DNA from: Terriglobia bacterium | Lineage (GTDB): Bacteria > Acidobacteriota > Terriglobia > Terriglobales > Acidobacteriaceae | Length of the DNA stretch: 64,000 nucleotides | Reading direction: 5' to 3' | Assembly: GCA_020072645.1 (NCBI GenBank) | Contig: JAIQGK010000015.1 | Span: forward strand, 1 to 64,000 | Shown: positions 17,452 to 27,204 of the stretch, piece after piece | Numbering within the stretch: position 1 is the first letter of the stretch | Layout of the letters: each line of letters opens with the position of its first letter | Position numbers and translations under genes: made by a program | Notes under the pieces: model-generated | The model's database searches: none | Told to the model about the DNA's origin: nothing | Seen by the model: the letters and a program-made list of their open reading frames with translations, nothing else

Positions 17452-19962
17452 ATGCCACAGGCCTTTGCTGAAAAAGTTGTCCAGCGCAACCCAGCTGACA
17501 GCATCGGGTTGACGTCCCAGGAGGCTGAGGAACGGCTCAAGCGATTCGGCGCCAATGATCCGACCCCGGCGCGCCGTCATTCCGCGCTCACAGAGCTGTT
17601 ATTGCTGTTTGTAAACCCGCTCGGCATCATTCTACTGATTGCCGCAATCATTTCCGGCTTTATCGGCCAGTTGCTGGATGCCGGGATCATCGTTGCCATG
17701 GTGCTCGTCGGCGCAGGAATCAATTTTTACCAAACTTACCGGTCTAAGATCGCCATAGAAAGCTTAAGGGCACGGGTCGCGCCGACAGCTACCGTGCTGC
17801 GTGACGGTCGCTGGCAGGAAATGGACCGGAAGAAACTGGTTCCCGGCGACACGATCCGGCTTTGTGCCGGTGACCTGGTTCCTTCCGACGCACGTCTTCT
17901 AGTTTCGCGGGATCTCTATGTTCAGCAGGCGGCGCTTACAGGCGAGTCGCTGCCTGCAGAAAAAGAAGTAAGTAGCGCGGAGGAGTCGTCGACGCCCGAG
18001 GCCCGCAACATGGTTTTTCTGGGCACCTCGGTGGTGAGCGGGACAGCCACGGCGATCATCACGACCACGGGACGGCAAACAGCCTTCGGCGACATTGCGG
18101 ACCGTTTGGCAGCCCGCCCGGAAGAAACGGCTTTTGACCGCGGCCTGCGACAGTTCGGCAACCTGATCATGCGCGCCGTAGTCTTCCTGGTGCTTTTCCT
18201 GCTCGTGGTGAGTGTGGTCATGCACCGTGATCCCCTGCAATCCCTGCTGTTCGCTGTGGCCCTGGCTGTGGGATTGACACCAGAATTTCTTCCCATGATC
18301 ACCTCCGTCACGTTGGCCAAAGGCGCGTTGGCGATGGCGCGCAAGAACGTGATCGTGAAGCATCTTTCGGCCATTCAAAACTTCGGCAGCATCGACGTTT
18401 TATGCAGCGACAAGACCGGCACGCTTACGACCGGGGACATGGTACTGGACCGCGCAGTGGATCCATTCGGAGCACCGTCGGATCGGACATTCGAACTAGC
18501 ATGGCTGAACAGCAAGCTTGAAACCGGGATTAAGAGCCCGCTCGATGTGGCAATTTGCAACCTGCCTTGCTCTTTAGCCGACGGATTCACGAAGTGCGAC
18601 GAAATTCCGTTCGACTTTGAGCGGCGGCGACTGTCTGTGGTCGTGGAGCAGGCAAACGAACGGATGCTGATCACAAAGGGTTCGCCGGAAGGGATGTTCC
18701 CGCTTTTATCAAGTTACGAACGCAACGGTCAAACGTTAGCAATGAACGATGAAGTGCTGACGCAATGCCGCAAGACCTATAACGATCTCAGCAGTCACGG
18801 ATTCCGCGTGTTGGCTGTGGCGTACGCCAATGTTCCGGCAAAGCAGGCTTACTCGATTAGTGACGAGCGCAGCCTCACTCTAACCGGTTACATGGCTTTT
18901 GGCGACCCTGCAAGAGTTGATGCGGCAGAATCCATTGCGGCACTGCGGCGTGATGGCGTGGAAGTGAAGATCATTACCGGCGACAGCGATCTTGTGAGCG
19001 GCAGGATCTGTGAACAGGTGGGACTCCAGCCGGGAAAGATCGTGCTGGGGGCTGAACTTGACAAGATGACAGATGCCGCGCTGGGACACATTGCGGAGCA
19101 GACCACGGTCTTTGCGCGCGTTTCCCCGGCCCAGAAGAACCGCATCATCATGGCGCTGAAGCATCGCAGTCATGTTGTCGGCTACATGGGCGACGGCATC
19201 AATGACGCGCCTTCTCTACACGCCGCCGACGTAGGAATCTCTGTTTCCACGGCAGTGGACATTGCCCGCGATGCAGCCGACATCATCTTGATGGAGCCCG
19301 GGCTGCAGGTCTTGCATGCGGGAATCCTTGAAGGCCGCCGCGCCTTTGGCAACGTGATGAAGTACCTGCTGATGGGGACCAGTTCAAACTTTGGCAACAT
19401 GTTGAGCATGGCAGGAGCATCTTTGTTTCTCCCCTTCCTTCCCATGCTGCCAACGCAAATTCTGTTGAACAACTTCCTTTATGACATGGCCCAAGTCACT
19501 ATTCCCACCGACAATGTTGATGCCGCTTATGTGCGAGCGCCCCAGCACTGGGACATCAAATTGATCCGTAACTTCATGCTGTTTATCGGTCCCATTAGTT
19601 CCATTTACGATTTTCTTACCTTTTATGTCTTGCTGGCTCTGCTCCATGCGCAAGAAGCGGAGTTTCACACAGGCTGGTTTGTTGAATCGTTGGCCACGCA
19701 GACATTGGTGCTGTTTGTGATCCGGACCAGTGGGAACCCTTTCCGCAGCCGCCCCAGCCGCGCGCTTACCGCCACCACACTCGGGATTGTCTTGCTGGGA
19801 ATCATTCTCCCATTCCTGCCACTTGGGACAAGATTGGGGTTCACGCCCTTGCCGCCTGTTTATTTTGCTTTCCTCGCTGTAGCGACGCTGACATATCTGT
19901 TCCTGGTGGAAATCGCAAAGCGTTTTCTGCTTCACAAAACTTTGCGAAGTAGCGTGGCCTGA
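17452..19962 (+). CDS. mgtA: Magnesium-translocating-type P-type ATPase (MgtA/MgtB-like)
   Basis: 836 residues, slightly shorter than the usual 860-900. In order: cation-ATPase N-terminal domain, two membrane helices, actuator motif LTGESLPAEKE, helix M4 with VGLTPEFLPMITSVTLAKGA, the phosphorylation site CSDKTGTLTTGD, the hinge GDGINDAPSLHAADVGIS and four to six C-terminal helices. The VIVKHLSAIQNFGSIDVL segment before the phosphorylation site is diagnostic of MgtA/MgtB. It probably imports Mg2+. GAGGAG precedes the start. It opens the stress and envelope block but has no CRP-like site of its own. Confidence 0.85.
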   Translation: MPQAFAEKVVQRNPADSIGLTSQEAEERLKRFGANDPTPARRHSALTELLLLFVNPLGIILLIAAIISGFIGQLLDAGIIVAMVLVGAGINFYQTYRSKIAIESLRARVAPTATVLRDGRWQEMDRKKLVPGDTIRLCAGDLVPSDARLLVSRDLYVQQAALTGESLPAEKEVSSAEESSTPEARNMVFLGTSVVSGTATAIITTTGRQTAFGDIADRLAARPEETAFDRGLRQFGNLIMRAVVFLVLFLLVVSVVMHRDPLQSLLFAVALAVGLTPEFLPMITSVTLAKGALAMARKNVIVKHLSAIQNFGSIDVLCSDKTGTLTTGDMVLDRAVDPFGAPSDRTFELAWLNSKLETGIKSPLDVAICNLPCSLADGFTKCDEIPFDFERRRLSVVVEQANERMLITKGSPEGMFPLLSSYERNGQTLAMNDEVLTQCRKTYNDLSSHGFRVLAVAYANVPAKQAYSISDERSLTLTGYMAFGDPARVDAAESIAALRRDGVEVKIITGDSDLVSGRICEQVGLQPGKIVLGAELDKMTDAALGHIAEQTTVFARVSPAQKNRIIMALKHRSHVVGYMGDGINDAPSLHAADVGISVSTAVDIARDAADIILMEPGLQVLHAGILEGRRAFGNVMKYLLMGTSSNFGNMLSMAGASLFLPFLPMLPTQILLNNFLYDMAQVTIPTDNVDAAYVRAPQHWDIKLIRNFMLFIGPISSIYDFLTFYVLLALLHAQEAEFHTGWFVESLATQTLVLFVIRTSGNPFRSRPSRALTATTLGIVLLGIILPFLPLGTRLGFTPLPPVYFAFLAVATLTYLFLVEIAKRFLLHKTLRSSVA

Positions 19963-19972
19963 CTGTTGCGGC

Positions 19973-19988
19973 TGTGACACCAGTCACA
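19973..19988. promoter_or_regulatory. CRP/FNR-family binding site before the MacA-like gene
   Basis: TGTGACACCAGTCACA matches TGTGA-N6-TCACA exactly. The site ends 46 bp before the start codon at 20035, with a weak -10 (TACGCT) centred 33 bp from the site centre, which is class II activator spacing. Confidence 0.6.
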
Positions 19989-20034
19989 GGCCCGCACGAG
20001 TGAAACGGCTTACGCTGTTATCAGGAGTAGATGT

Positions 20035-21492
20035 ATGCCGGTCACTGCAAAACAGCAACCCCTCCACGAATTTCCCAAGGTAATCAGTCTTCCCCAGGCC
20101 GCCAAACGCCCGCTTCTCTCGAGAATACCTCGTTTGGCCAAATGGATCATTGTGATTGCGTTGTGCGTATTGGCCGCAGTCCTGGGTTGGATTTGGTGGT
20201 CACACCTGCAGGCTCAAGTCACATTTGAGACAGCAGCTCTGGAGCGTGGATCCATCCTGGCCAATATCACTGCTACTGGAACATTAAACCCAGTTGTCAA
20301 TGTGCAGGTTGGTAGCCAGGTTTCCGGAAATATCAAGGCGCTGTATGCCGATTTCAATACCAAAGTGACTAAGGATCAGCTTGTTGCTTTGATCGACCCA
20401 CAGATTTTCCAGGCGCAGGTTGATCAGGCCAGCGCAGCCGCCGCTTCAGCCGGCGCGGGGATAGTCACAGCCGCGGCCCAAGTGGAAAAAGCAAAAGCCG
20501 ATCTGGCCGGCGCGGTGGCGACCAAGAGCAACATGGAATCAGTATTGGCCAAAGATAAAGCCAATGCTCTGAACGCACAATTTCAATGGAAGAGAGCGGA
20601 ACAGCTATCCAAAGACGGCGTGGTTTCCGATCAGGATCGCGACACCACAAAAGCGGCTTATGACGCGTCTCAGGCGCAAATCACGGCAGATCAATCACAG
20701 ATAGATGCGGCTGAACAAAATATTCAGTCGGCCAAATCCCAGGTCAACGTTGCCATAGCACAATGGAAGACATCACAGGCCCAGCAACAGCAGGCCCAGG
20801 CGGCGCTGGCGCAGACAAAAATCAACCTAGAACACACCAGGATTCTTGCACCGGTTTCCGGCACCGTGATTGCGCGACACTTTGATGTCGGCCAAACGGT
20901 GGCTGCATCGTTTCAAGCGCCCGATATTTTTGACATCGCCCAGGACCTGACGCAGATGCAGGTTGATACCAATGTGGACGAATCCGATGTTGGCAACATC
21001 CGCACGGGCCAGCCAGCCAGTTTTACGGTGGACGCGTATCCAGGCACAACTTTTCGCGGCAACGTGACGGACGTCCGCAGGGCGCCGATTGTGGCGCAAA
21101 ACGTGGTCACCTATGACGTTGTAATTCAGGTTGCCAACCCGGACTTGAAGCTTTTTCCCGGCATGACGGCAAACGTAAGCATTCTTACGGCAAAACAAGA
21201 TGGCATGTTTAAAGTGCCGAATTCGGCTTTGCGCTTCCATCCAACGACGGACGTGTTGAAAAAGAACAACCTGCCCGCAACGAAATCCGATGCACCGCAA
21301 ATTTACCTGCTTGCAGGAAATAAGCTGCAGGCGGTCCCGGTGAAACTGGGTATATCAGACGGAAGGTATACGGCCGTAACCTCTGATTCGTTAAAGGTGG
21401 GGCAAAAAGTTGTATTGAGAATGACTTCTGCGAGCGCTCCACCGGCAGCCACAAGCGCACCGGGCGGCGGACTGCGCAGACCGGGAATGTGA
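20035..21492 (+). CDS. MacA/HlyD-type periplasmic membrane-fusion protein
   Basis: 485 residues. One N-terminal membrane anchor (about 38-57), then a lipoyl/biotinyl half-motif, a long alpha-helical hairpin rich in Ala and Gln (about 115-260), second lipoyl half with RILAPVSGTVIARH and FDVGQTV, and a beta-barrel ending. This is the MacA/AcrA fold that links an inner-membrane pump to an outer-membrane channel. It is followed by an ATPase and a MacB-type permease, so together they form a tripartite ABC exporter; no TolC-like gene is adjacent. The C-terminus is Ala/Pro/Gly-rich. The promoter has a perfect CRP-like site. Confidence 0.88.
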   Translation: MPVTAKQQPLHEFPKVISLPQAAKRPLLSRIPRLAKWIIVIALCVLAAVLGWIWWSHLQAQVTFETAALERGSILANITATGTLNPVVNVQVGSQVSGNIKALYADFNTKVTKDQLVALIDPQIFQAQVDQASAAAASAGAGIVTAAAQVEKAKADLAGAVATKSNMESVLAKDKANALNAQFQWKRAEQLSKDGVVSDQDRDTTKAAYDASQAQITADQSQIDAAEQNIQSAKSQVNVAIAQWKTSQAQQQQAQAALAQTKINLEHTRILAPVSGTVIARHFDVGQTVAASFQAPDIFDIAQDLTQMQVDTNVDESDVGNIRTGQPASFTVDAYPGTTFRGNVTDVRRAPIVAQNVVTYDVVIQVANPDLKLFPGMTANVSILTAKQDGMFKVPNSALRFHPTTDVLKKNNLPATKSDAPQIYLLAGNKLQAVPVKLGISDGRYTAVTSDSLKVGQKVVLRMTSASAPPAATSAPGGGLRRPGM

Positions 21493-21500
21493 GGTCAAAC

Positions 21501-22241
21501 ATGCCGGCGCTGATCGATGTTCAGAATCTCTGCAAGGTTTATAACCTTGGCGAAGTGCGGGTGGATGCCCTCCATGACGTGACGCTTTCCGTTGAGCGTG
21601 GATCGTTCGTCGCTATTATGGGACCGTCCGGATCGGGCAAATCGACCTTTGTAAATTTGTTGGGATGCCTCGACCAGCCAAGTTCGGGGCGTTACTGGCT
21701 GGATGGCGTGCCAGTGGAAAGCATGGATCGTGACCAGTTGGCCGCCATTCGAAATCAAAAGATTGGTTTCATCTTCCAAACCTTCAACCTGCTCTCGCGA
21801 ACCACGGCCCTGGAAAACGTAGAACTGCCTCTCCTTTATACCGAGCATGATGTTCCCGACGTAAGAGAACGGGCGCAGCAGTCTTTGGCGAGTGTCGGCC
21901 TGTCTGGTCGCGAAATGAGTCTGCCCAACCAGCTTTCCGGCGGCCAGCAACAGCGCGTGGCGATTGCACGCGCACTAGTCAACAATCCTGAGATTCTGCT
22001 TGCTGATGAGCCAACGGGGCAGCTCGATTCGCGCACAAGCAATGAGATCATGGCCATCTTTCAGGAACTGAACCGGGCGCGAGGCATTACGATCATCCTG
22101 ATTACGCACTCTGAAGAAATAGCAAACTATGCGGACCGCATTGTGCGTTTCCGTGACGGAGAGATCGTAAGTGACCAAGCCGTAGTCCATCCTGTAGCGG
22201 TTCCAGAGGCGACGCCCGCAGCGGAGGAGGTTCTCTTATGA
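21501..22241 (+). CDS. MacB/LolD-type ABC transporter ATPase
   Basis: 246 residues from ATG 21501, eight bases after the previous stop and preceded by GAGGT. Walker [11 protein letters not shown]-loop IFQTFNLL, signature [17 protein letters not shown], Walker [13 protein letters not shown] and switch histidine LITHS are all present. The [22 protein letters not shown] wording is typical of the MacB/LolD/FtsE group. It powers the permease of the next gene; the stop overlaps the next start by four bases (ATGA). Confidence 0.92.
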   Translation: MPALIDVQNLCKVYNLGEVRVDALHDVTLSVERGSFVAIMGPSGSGKSTFVNLLGCLDQPSSGRYWLDGVPVESMDRDQLAAIRNQKIGFIFQTFNLLSRTTALENVELPLLYTEHDVPDVRERAQQSLASVGLSGREMSLPNQLSGGQQQRVAIARALVNNPEILLADEPTGQLDSRTSNEIMAIFQELNRARGITIILITHSEEIANYADRIVRFRDGEIVSDQAVVHPVAVPEATPAAEEVLL

Positions 22242-23473
22242 AGCGCATACTCTCCGCTGTACGAATCGCCTTCCGTGCTCTGGAGGTGAACAAGGCCCGA
22301 TCTGCTCTGACCATGCTGGGGATCGTGATAGGGGTAGCGGCCGTGATTGCAACGGTTGCCGTTGGTTCCGGGGCGACCCAGCGAGTGCAGCAGCAGATTG
22401 CCAGCATAGGCAGCAATGTAATCATTATCATTCCTGGTAGCATGACCAGTTCCGGACTGCATATGGGGACCGGCAATGCAGCCACCCTCACCGAGTCAGA
22501 CGTTAAAGACATTTCTGCACAATGCCCTGAGGTGGCAGCCGCAGCGCCGGCAGTGCGGGGTGCGGGACAGATCGTGTACGGAGACAATAACTGGGCAACC
22601 GTGATCCTGGGCACCACGCCTGCATACCTGACAATCCGCGATGTGGCCGTAGCTAAAGGCGCTTCTTTCACTGACCATGACGTCGATTCCGCCAACAAAG
22701 TGGCTTTGCTGGGGCAGACGGTTGTAGACAATTTGTTTAATGGAGCTGACCCGATTGGACAAACCATCCGGATCAAACAAATCCCCGTCACCGTCACCGG
22801 GGTTTTGGAACGCAAAGGACAATCACCGACGGGCCAGGATCAGGACGACATCATTCTGCTCCCCATATCGACGGCCAAAAGAAAAGTTCTTGGAATCAGG
22901 TCCGGGAATGCGGATGCCGTAAATTCCATCATGATCCAGGCGAAGGATGCCAGCCAGATTCACGCGGCGCAGGACTCGGCGTCAGCTCTCTTAAGGCAGC
23001 GCCACCACCTGCAGCCGAAAGAGGACGATGATTTTTCCATCCGCAATATGGAAGAGATTTTTGCGGCGCAGCAAACATCGTCCCGCGTGATGTCACTGAT
23101 GCTCGCCGCTGTGGCTTCGGTCTCATTGATTGTCGGCGGGATTGGAATCATGAACATCATGCTGGTGTCCGTCCGGGAGAGAACTCGTGAGATCGGCTTA
23201 CGCCAGGCAGTGGGAGCAAAAACTCGCGACATTCTTACGCAGTTCCTGGTAGAAGCGACAACTCTTTCACTTGCCGGCGGTGTCGTGGGGATTGTAGTGG
23301 GGATCAGTGCGTCTGCCATTATCTCTACACTAGCTAGCTGGCAAACGGTCATCGGCGTTGGCGCAGTATTCCTGGCAGTACTTTTCTCCGCGGTGGTAGG
23401 CATTGCTTTTGGGTATTATCCGGCGCGCAAAGCCGCGTACATGGACCCCATTGAAGCTTTGCGCTATGAGTAG
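22238..23473 (+). CDS. MacB-type ABC transporter permease
   Basis: 411 residues. One N-terminal membrane helix with RSALTMLGIVIGVAAVI, a periplasmic MacB_PCD domain (about 45-240), then three C-terminal helices, the FtsX domain, with IVGGIGIMNIMLVSV and REIGLRQAVGAKTRDI. This is the permease half of a MacB-type exporter, with the ATPase split into the preceding gene. Such systems expel macrolides, toxins, peptides or lipoprotein-like substrates; substrate is unknown here. Confidence 0.92.
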   Translation: MKRILSAVRIAFRALEVNKARSALTMLGIVIGVAAVIATVAVGSGATQRVQQQIASIGSNVIIIIPGSMTSSGLHMGTGNAATLTESDVKDISAQCPEVAAAAPAVRGAGQIVYGDNNWATVILGTTPAYLTIRDVAVAKGASFTDHDVDSANKVALLGQTVVDNLFNGADPIGQTIRIKQIPVTVTGVLERKGQSPTGQDQDDIILLPISTAKRKVLGIRSGNADAVNSIMIQAKDASQIHAAQDSASALLRQRHHLQPKEDDDFSIRNMEEIFAAQQTSSRVMSLMLAAVASVSLIVGGIGIMNIMLVSVRERTREIGLRQAVGAKTRDILTQFLVEATTLSLAGGVVGIVVGISASAIISTLASWQTVIGVGAVFLAVLFSAVVGIAFGYYPARKAAYMDPIEALRYE

Positions 23474-23543
23474 GCAAAAAATTGCCGCCTGCTTTGTGCC
23501 GGGGAAGCGCGTTACCTCCCTGTCAGCATCAGCAAGCCTCCTG

Positions 23544-23559
23544 TGTGATGGCAATCACG
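23544..23559. promoter_or_regulatory. CRP/FNR-family binding site before the L,D-transpeptidase gene
   Basis: TGTGATGGCAATCACG is TGTGA-N6-TCACG, one base from the consensus. It ends 33 bp before the GTG start at 23593, closer than the other sites, so a class II -10 would place the transcript start on or near the start codon. Confidence 0.5.
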
Positions 23560-23592
23560 TACTCTCAAGGCCGCCAAGATCGACAATGATCT

Positions 23593-25299
23593 GTGAAGCT
23601 GAGTACTCCATCTCTCCGCGCTCTGATTATTCTGTGCTGCATTGCAAGTTTTACATGGAGCTTTGCCTTTAGCCAGACACCGCAAACAATCATTCGCGCT
23701 GGCTGTGCCGCAAACTCTCAATCAGAACTCTGCTCCCTCGTCGAATCGGGCCACCTTGATATTTTGAGATGGCCTGATTTTTCTGATATTCGCGACGAAG
23801 TCCGGGATTTCTATTTGCCTTCAAATTATGTCAGGGCCTGGACAGCAGAAAATAAACTTACGCCGCAAGCTCAGGCTATCGTCCGAGTACTGCAGAGTGT
23901 TGAGTTAAAAGGGCTGCACTCAGAGGACTATGACGGGCCACTCTGGAATGATCGCGTGGCGCGCATCGCATCATCAGGCTCCAAGCCATTGGCCGCCGAA
24001 CTGGACCGTTTCGATCTGGCGCTAACAGTTTCCGTGCTGCGATATGTCTCCGCTCTGCACAGGGGCCGGGTCGATCCCAGACGCTTACGGGTTGATCTGA
24101 ATATCGATCACAATCGATACAAATTAGGCGAGTTCGTACGGTCAAACCTGGTAAAAGCGCCGGACGTAAATGCGGTCTTTGAACAGGTTGAATGCGCGTA
24201 TGCCGGCTATCGACGAACGTTGGTGGCGTTAAAGCATTATATGGATCTTGCCCAGCAAGGCGAGGGTGAGCCGCTTCCGGCGATCACGAAAGCGATCAAG
24301 CCTGGTGGAGTCTATCCTGGGTTGAATGCACTGGCAACAAGGCTGCAACGTCTGGGAGATCTCTCACTGGCGGACTGGCATGCAAGCGGATCGACTGTTT
24401 ATGAAGGTGCGGTGGTTGAAGCCATCAAGAATTTTCAGGATAGGCATGGTCTGGCTCCCAACGGAATTATCGATCAGGTAACGTACCAGAACCTGATAAC
24501 CCCATTCAGCCGCCGCATCGTACAGCTTCAACTCGCTCTGGAGCGCTGGCGCTGGCTTCCGCGTAACCTGCCGGGACGGATGATTGCAGTGAATGTTCCT
24601 GAGTTCGAGCTGCGCGCTTATGACGATTACCGTGTAGCAATTGACATGCGGGTAATTGTCGGCAAAGCGTTTCCAGAACGCCGGACGCCTCTTTTTCAGG
24701 ACCAGATGGAATACCTGATATTCCGTCCCTATTGGAATGTTCCAATCAGGATCACGCGCAATGAAATCATTCCTGACCTGAGGAAGAAACCCGGCTACAT
24801 GGCCAAACACGCATTTGAAGTGGTGACCCGCCAGGACCAGGTAGTAAACGCGGATATTTCCGACGGTTCAGTCATAGCCAGGCTCCGCTCGGGTGACCTT
24901 GAAATCCGCCAAAGACCCGGCGCCGGCAACTCACTTGGCCTGATTAAATTTGTCTTTCCCAATGACTATGACGTTTACATGCACGGTACACCGGAACATG
25001 CCTTGTTCTCACGCGCTGATCGCGCGATGAGCCACGGATGCATTCGAGTAGAAGACCCGGCAAAGTTAGCGGCGTGGGTATTGCAGGGTAATCCGGCATG
25101 GACGAATGAAAAAATTGAGGCGGCGATGAACGCAACACAGTCTCAACGGGTGAACCTACCGAAATCAATTCCCGTCCTTATCCTCTACGCCACAGCCGCG
25201 GTCGATGAAAGCGGCGAGGTTGGATTCTTTGCCGATATATACGGGCAGGACGCAAAGCTGGAGCAGGAACTGACGAAGGGTTATCCCTATCCTTTGTAA
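23593..25299 (+). CDS. L,D-transpeptidase, YcbB/LdtD-like
   Basis: 568 residues with a signal peptide (ALIILCCIASFTWSFAFS). An N-terminal scaffold domain leads to a peptidoglycan-binding repeat (VVEAIKNFQDRHGLAPNGIID, shortened; about 275-305) and a C-terminal YkuD catalytic domain with HGTP and the catalytic Cys near 482 in MSHGCIRVEDP. The length and domain order are those of E. coli LdtD (YcbB), which makes 3-3 peptidoglycan cross-links under stress. Start is GTG 23593. The following gene is a MepK-like endopeptidase, the same neighbour as in E. coli. Confidence 0.85.
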   Translation: MKLSTPSLRALIILCCIASFTWSFAFSQTPQTIIRAGCAANSQSELCSLVESGHLDILRWPDFSDIRDEVRDFYLPSNYVRAWTAENKLTPQAQAIVRVLQSVELKGLHSEDYDGPLWNDRVARIASSGSKPLAAELDRFDLALTVSVLRYVSALHRGRVDPRRLRVDLNIDHNRYKLGEFVRSNLVKAPDVNAVFEQVECAYAGYRRTLVALKHYMDLAQQGEGEPLPAITKAIKPGGVYPGLNALATRLQRLGDLSLADWHASGSTVYEGAVVEAIKNFQDRHGLAPNGIIDQVTYQNLITPFSRRIVQLQLALERWRWLPRNLPGRMIAVNVPEFELRAYDDYRVAIDMRVIVGKAFPERRTPLFQDQMEYLIFRPYWNVPIRITRNEIIPDLRKKPGYMAKHAFEVVTRQDQVVNADISDGSVIARLRSGDLEIRQRPGAGNSLGLIKFVFPNDYDVYMHGTPEHALFSRADRAMSHGCIRVEDPAKLAAWVLQGNPAWTNEKIEAAMNATQSQRVNLPKSIPVLILYATAAVDESGEVGFFADIYGQDAKLEQELTKGYPYPL

Positions 25300-25395
25300 T
25301 AACTTAGAGAAAAAGTTATCAAATCAGAATCGACCAGCATCTAATCGGAACCCCCGATTCCCAATTTGCCGAGAAGGTGTTAAGGTCTATTTGTT

Positions 25396-25929
25396 GTGTT
25401 GTACCTAATTGCGTCACTTGTTGCCCTCCTAGTTCCAGCCCCTGCGTCAAACCCAGGGGTACGGATTGCGGCTCCCACGGGGCCTGTTTACGAACTGCGT
25501 CTTTACCATACGCATACCAATGAGCGCCTGGATATTGTGTACCGGCATGGGGATAGTTATGATCCCGTCGCGCTGGACAAGTTGGAGCACTTTTTGCGCG
25601 ATCATCGCACAAATGATGTGCGTCCTTATGATCCGCGGGTTTTCGATCTACTTCACGACCTGACAAGTTCCCTGGGACGGCCGAATTCAGAAATCGACAT
25701 TGTTTGTGGTTATCGAACGCCATGGAGCAATGCGTTTCTGCGCAGCCGTTCGTCAGCCGTGGCGCAGCACAGCCTGCACATGCAGGCCATGGCAATCGAC
25801 ATCAGGGTGCCGGGTGTCAGCACCACGCAGCTTCGTGATGCTGCATTGAAGCTGCATGAAGGCGGCGTTGGGTATTATGCGCGGGAACAGTTCGTGCACG
25901 TTGACGTTGGTCGCGTGCGTCGCTGGTAA
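25396..25929 (+). CDS. Peptidoglycan endopeptidase, YcbK/MepK-like (DUF882, M15-type)
   Basis: 177 residues from GTG 25396. The N-terminus is weakly hydrophobic (YLIASLVALLVPAPAS), probably a signal peptide. The M15-like zinc site is H in AQHSLHMQAMAIDI, the following Asp, and H in EQFVHVDVGR. CGYRTPWSN is also a family motif. MepK cleaves 3-3 cross-links made by L,D-transpeptidases, so this gene reverses the action of the preceding one; the 96-bp gap is compatible with an operon. Confidence 0.8.
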   Translation: MLYLIASLVALLVPAPASNPGVRIAAPTGPVYELRLYHTHTNERLDIVYRHGDSYDPVALDKLEHFLRDHRTNDVRPYDPRVFDLLHDLTSSLGRPNSEIDIVCGYRTPWSNAFLRSRSSAVAQHSLHMQAMAIDIRVPGVSTTQLRDAALKLHEGGVGYYAREQFVHVDVGRVRRW

Positions 25930-25939
25930 ATTGCACAAA

Positions 25940-25968
25940 AGGCCGCATCTGATTGACAGTTGCGGCCT
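25940..25968 (+). terminator. Hairpin after the MepK-like gene, possible terminator
   Basis: AGGCCGCA (25940-25947) pairs with TGCGGCCT (25961-25968) across a 13-nt loop. The 3' side is GTGCTATTTCTCC rather than a clean T-run, so termination is uncertain. Confidence 0.4.
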
Positions 25969-26036
25969 GTGCTATTTCTCCAAACGGCAATTCAAGGCGT
26001 AATCTGTTTGTTCAGGACGTTGCTGAATAAACTGTG

Positions 26037-27038
26037 ATGCGCCAGATGAAAGCCGCCGTTCTCTCTTCACCGCGTGATATCTCGAAACTCCCGCTTGAGG
26101 TGCGCGAGGTCCCGCAACCAGAGCTCAAGCCTGGCTATGTTCTCCTGCGTGTGCGCGCCTGTGGCGTTTGCCGAACGGACTTGCACATTGTGGAAGGTGA
26201 ACTACCGCCACGTTGCAATGAAATCATTCCCGGGCACCAGATCGTTGGAGAAGTTGCCGATCCCGGCACGACTAGTCTTACGGCAGGCGCTCGCGTCGGC
26301 GTCTCTTGGATCAGCGGAGTGGATGGAAGTTGCTGGTACTGCCAGCATGGGATGGAAAACCTCTGCGATTCTCCTGCCTTTACTGGCTACACCCTGAATG
26401 GGGGCTACGCTGAGTATGCAATCGCACGGGCTGATTTTACGTTTCCGCTGGAAAACAAGGTTGACGACTTGCAAGCCGCACCCCTCTTGTGCGCAGGCAT
26501 TATCGGGTTTCGCAGCCTTCGTGTGGCTGAAGTAAAACATGGAGAACGTGTTGGTCTATTCGGCTTTGGGGCCTCGGCCCACCTTGCGATTGCTGTCCTG
26601 CGAGCCTGGAACTGTGAAGTTTACGTCTCCACGCGTGGTACATCTCATCGGCAACTGGCAGAATCGCTCGGCGCAACGTGGGTGGGCAGTGAAATTGAAA
26701 AGCCGCCGGTGCAACTTGACCGCGCTGTCACCTTCGCGCCCAGCGGTGCCGTGGTTGTAGCCGCGTTGGCCAGCCTGCGCAAGGGCGGTGTGGTCGCCAT
26801 CAATGCAATCCATCTGGATCGCATTCCCGAGTTTGACTACGATCGCCTTTTGTGGGGTGAGCGGCAACTCCGAAGTGTCACGAACATGACGCGCTCAGAC
26901 GCCCGCGATTTTCTACAACTTGCAGCGGAAATCAATCTGCGCCCCAAGACAACGGTGTTTTCTCTCAATCAGGTTAACGACGCGCTGGCTGCAATTAAAA
27001 ATGACTCAATTGATGGCGCAGCCGTCATTGTCCCTTAA
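26037..27038 (+). CDS. Zinc-dependent alcohol dehydrogenase (MDR superfamily)
   Basis: 333 residues. Catalytic zinc ligands appear in RACGVCRTDLH and PGHQIVGEV; the cofactor site is VGLFGFGASAHLAIAV. The structural-zinc loop reads DGSCWYCQHGMENLC: three of the usual four cysteines are present, and the first is replaced by Asp. It resembles the zinc-binding alcohol dehydrogenase family often found next to Usp genes in anaerobic stress clusters. Starts at 26037 or 26046 are both possible; neither has a strong binding site. Substrate unknown. Confidence 0.82.
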   Translation: MRQMKAAVLSSPRDISKLPLEVREVPQPELKPGYVLLRVRACGVCRTDLHIVEGELPPRCNEIIPGHQIVGEVADPGTTSLTAGARVGVSWISGVDGSCWYCQHGMENLCDSPAFTGYTLNGGYAEYAIARADFTFPLENKVDDLQAAPLLCAGIIGFRSLRVAEVKHGERVGLFGFGASAHLAIAVLRAWNCEVYVSTRGTSHRQLAESLGATWVGSEIEKPPVQLDRAVTFAPSGAVVVAALASLRKGGVVAINAIHLDRIPEFDYDRLLWGERQLRSVTNMTRSDARDFLQLAAEINLRPKTTVFSLNQVNDALAAIKNDSIDGAAVIVP

Positions 27039-27139
27039 CTAACAAATATCTCTTGAAAAATCCCACCGACCTTGAGAAAACTGCGCCGCCTATACCTTAA
27101 TATCTGCCATCTCTCATGCTGTTCCAAATCACTCCTTTG

Positions 27140-27155
27140 CGTGATCGTGATCACA
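27140..27155. promoter_or_regulatory. CRP/FNR-family binding site before the Hsp20 gene
   Basis: CGTGATCGTGATCACA is CGTGA-N6-TCACA, one base from the consensus. A -10 candidate AATAAT (27178-27183) is centred 33 bp downstream, the class II activator spacing, and the ATG is at 27205. Confidence 0.55.
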
Positions 27156-27204
27156 GCCAATAACAATAGAGAACTCGAATAATAAATAGTCGGAGGAGTG
27201 TGAG

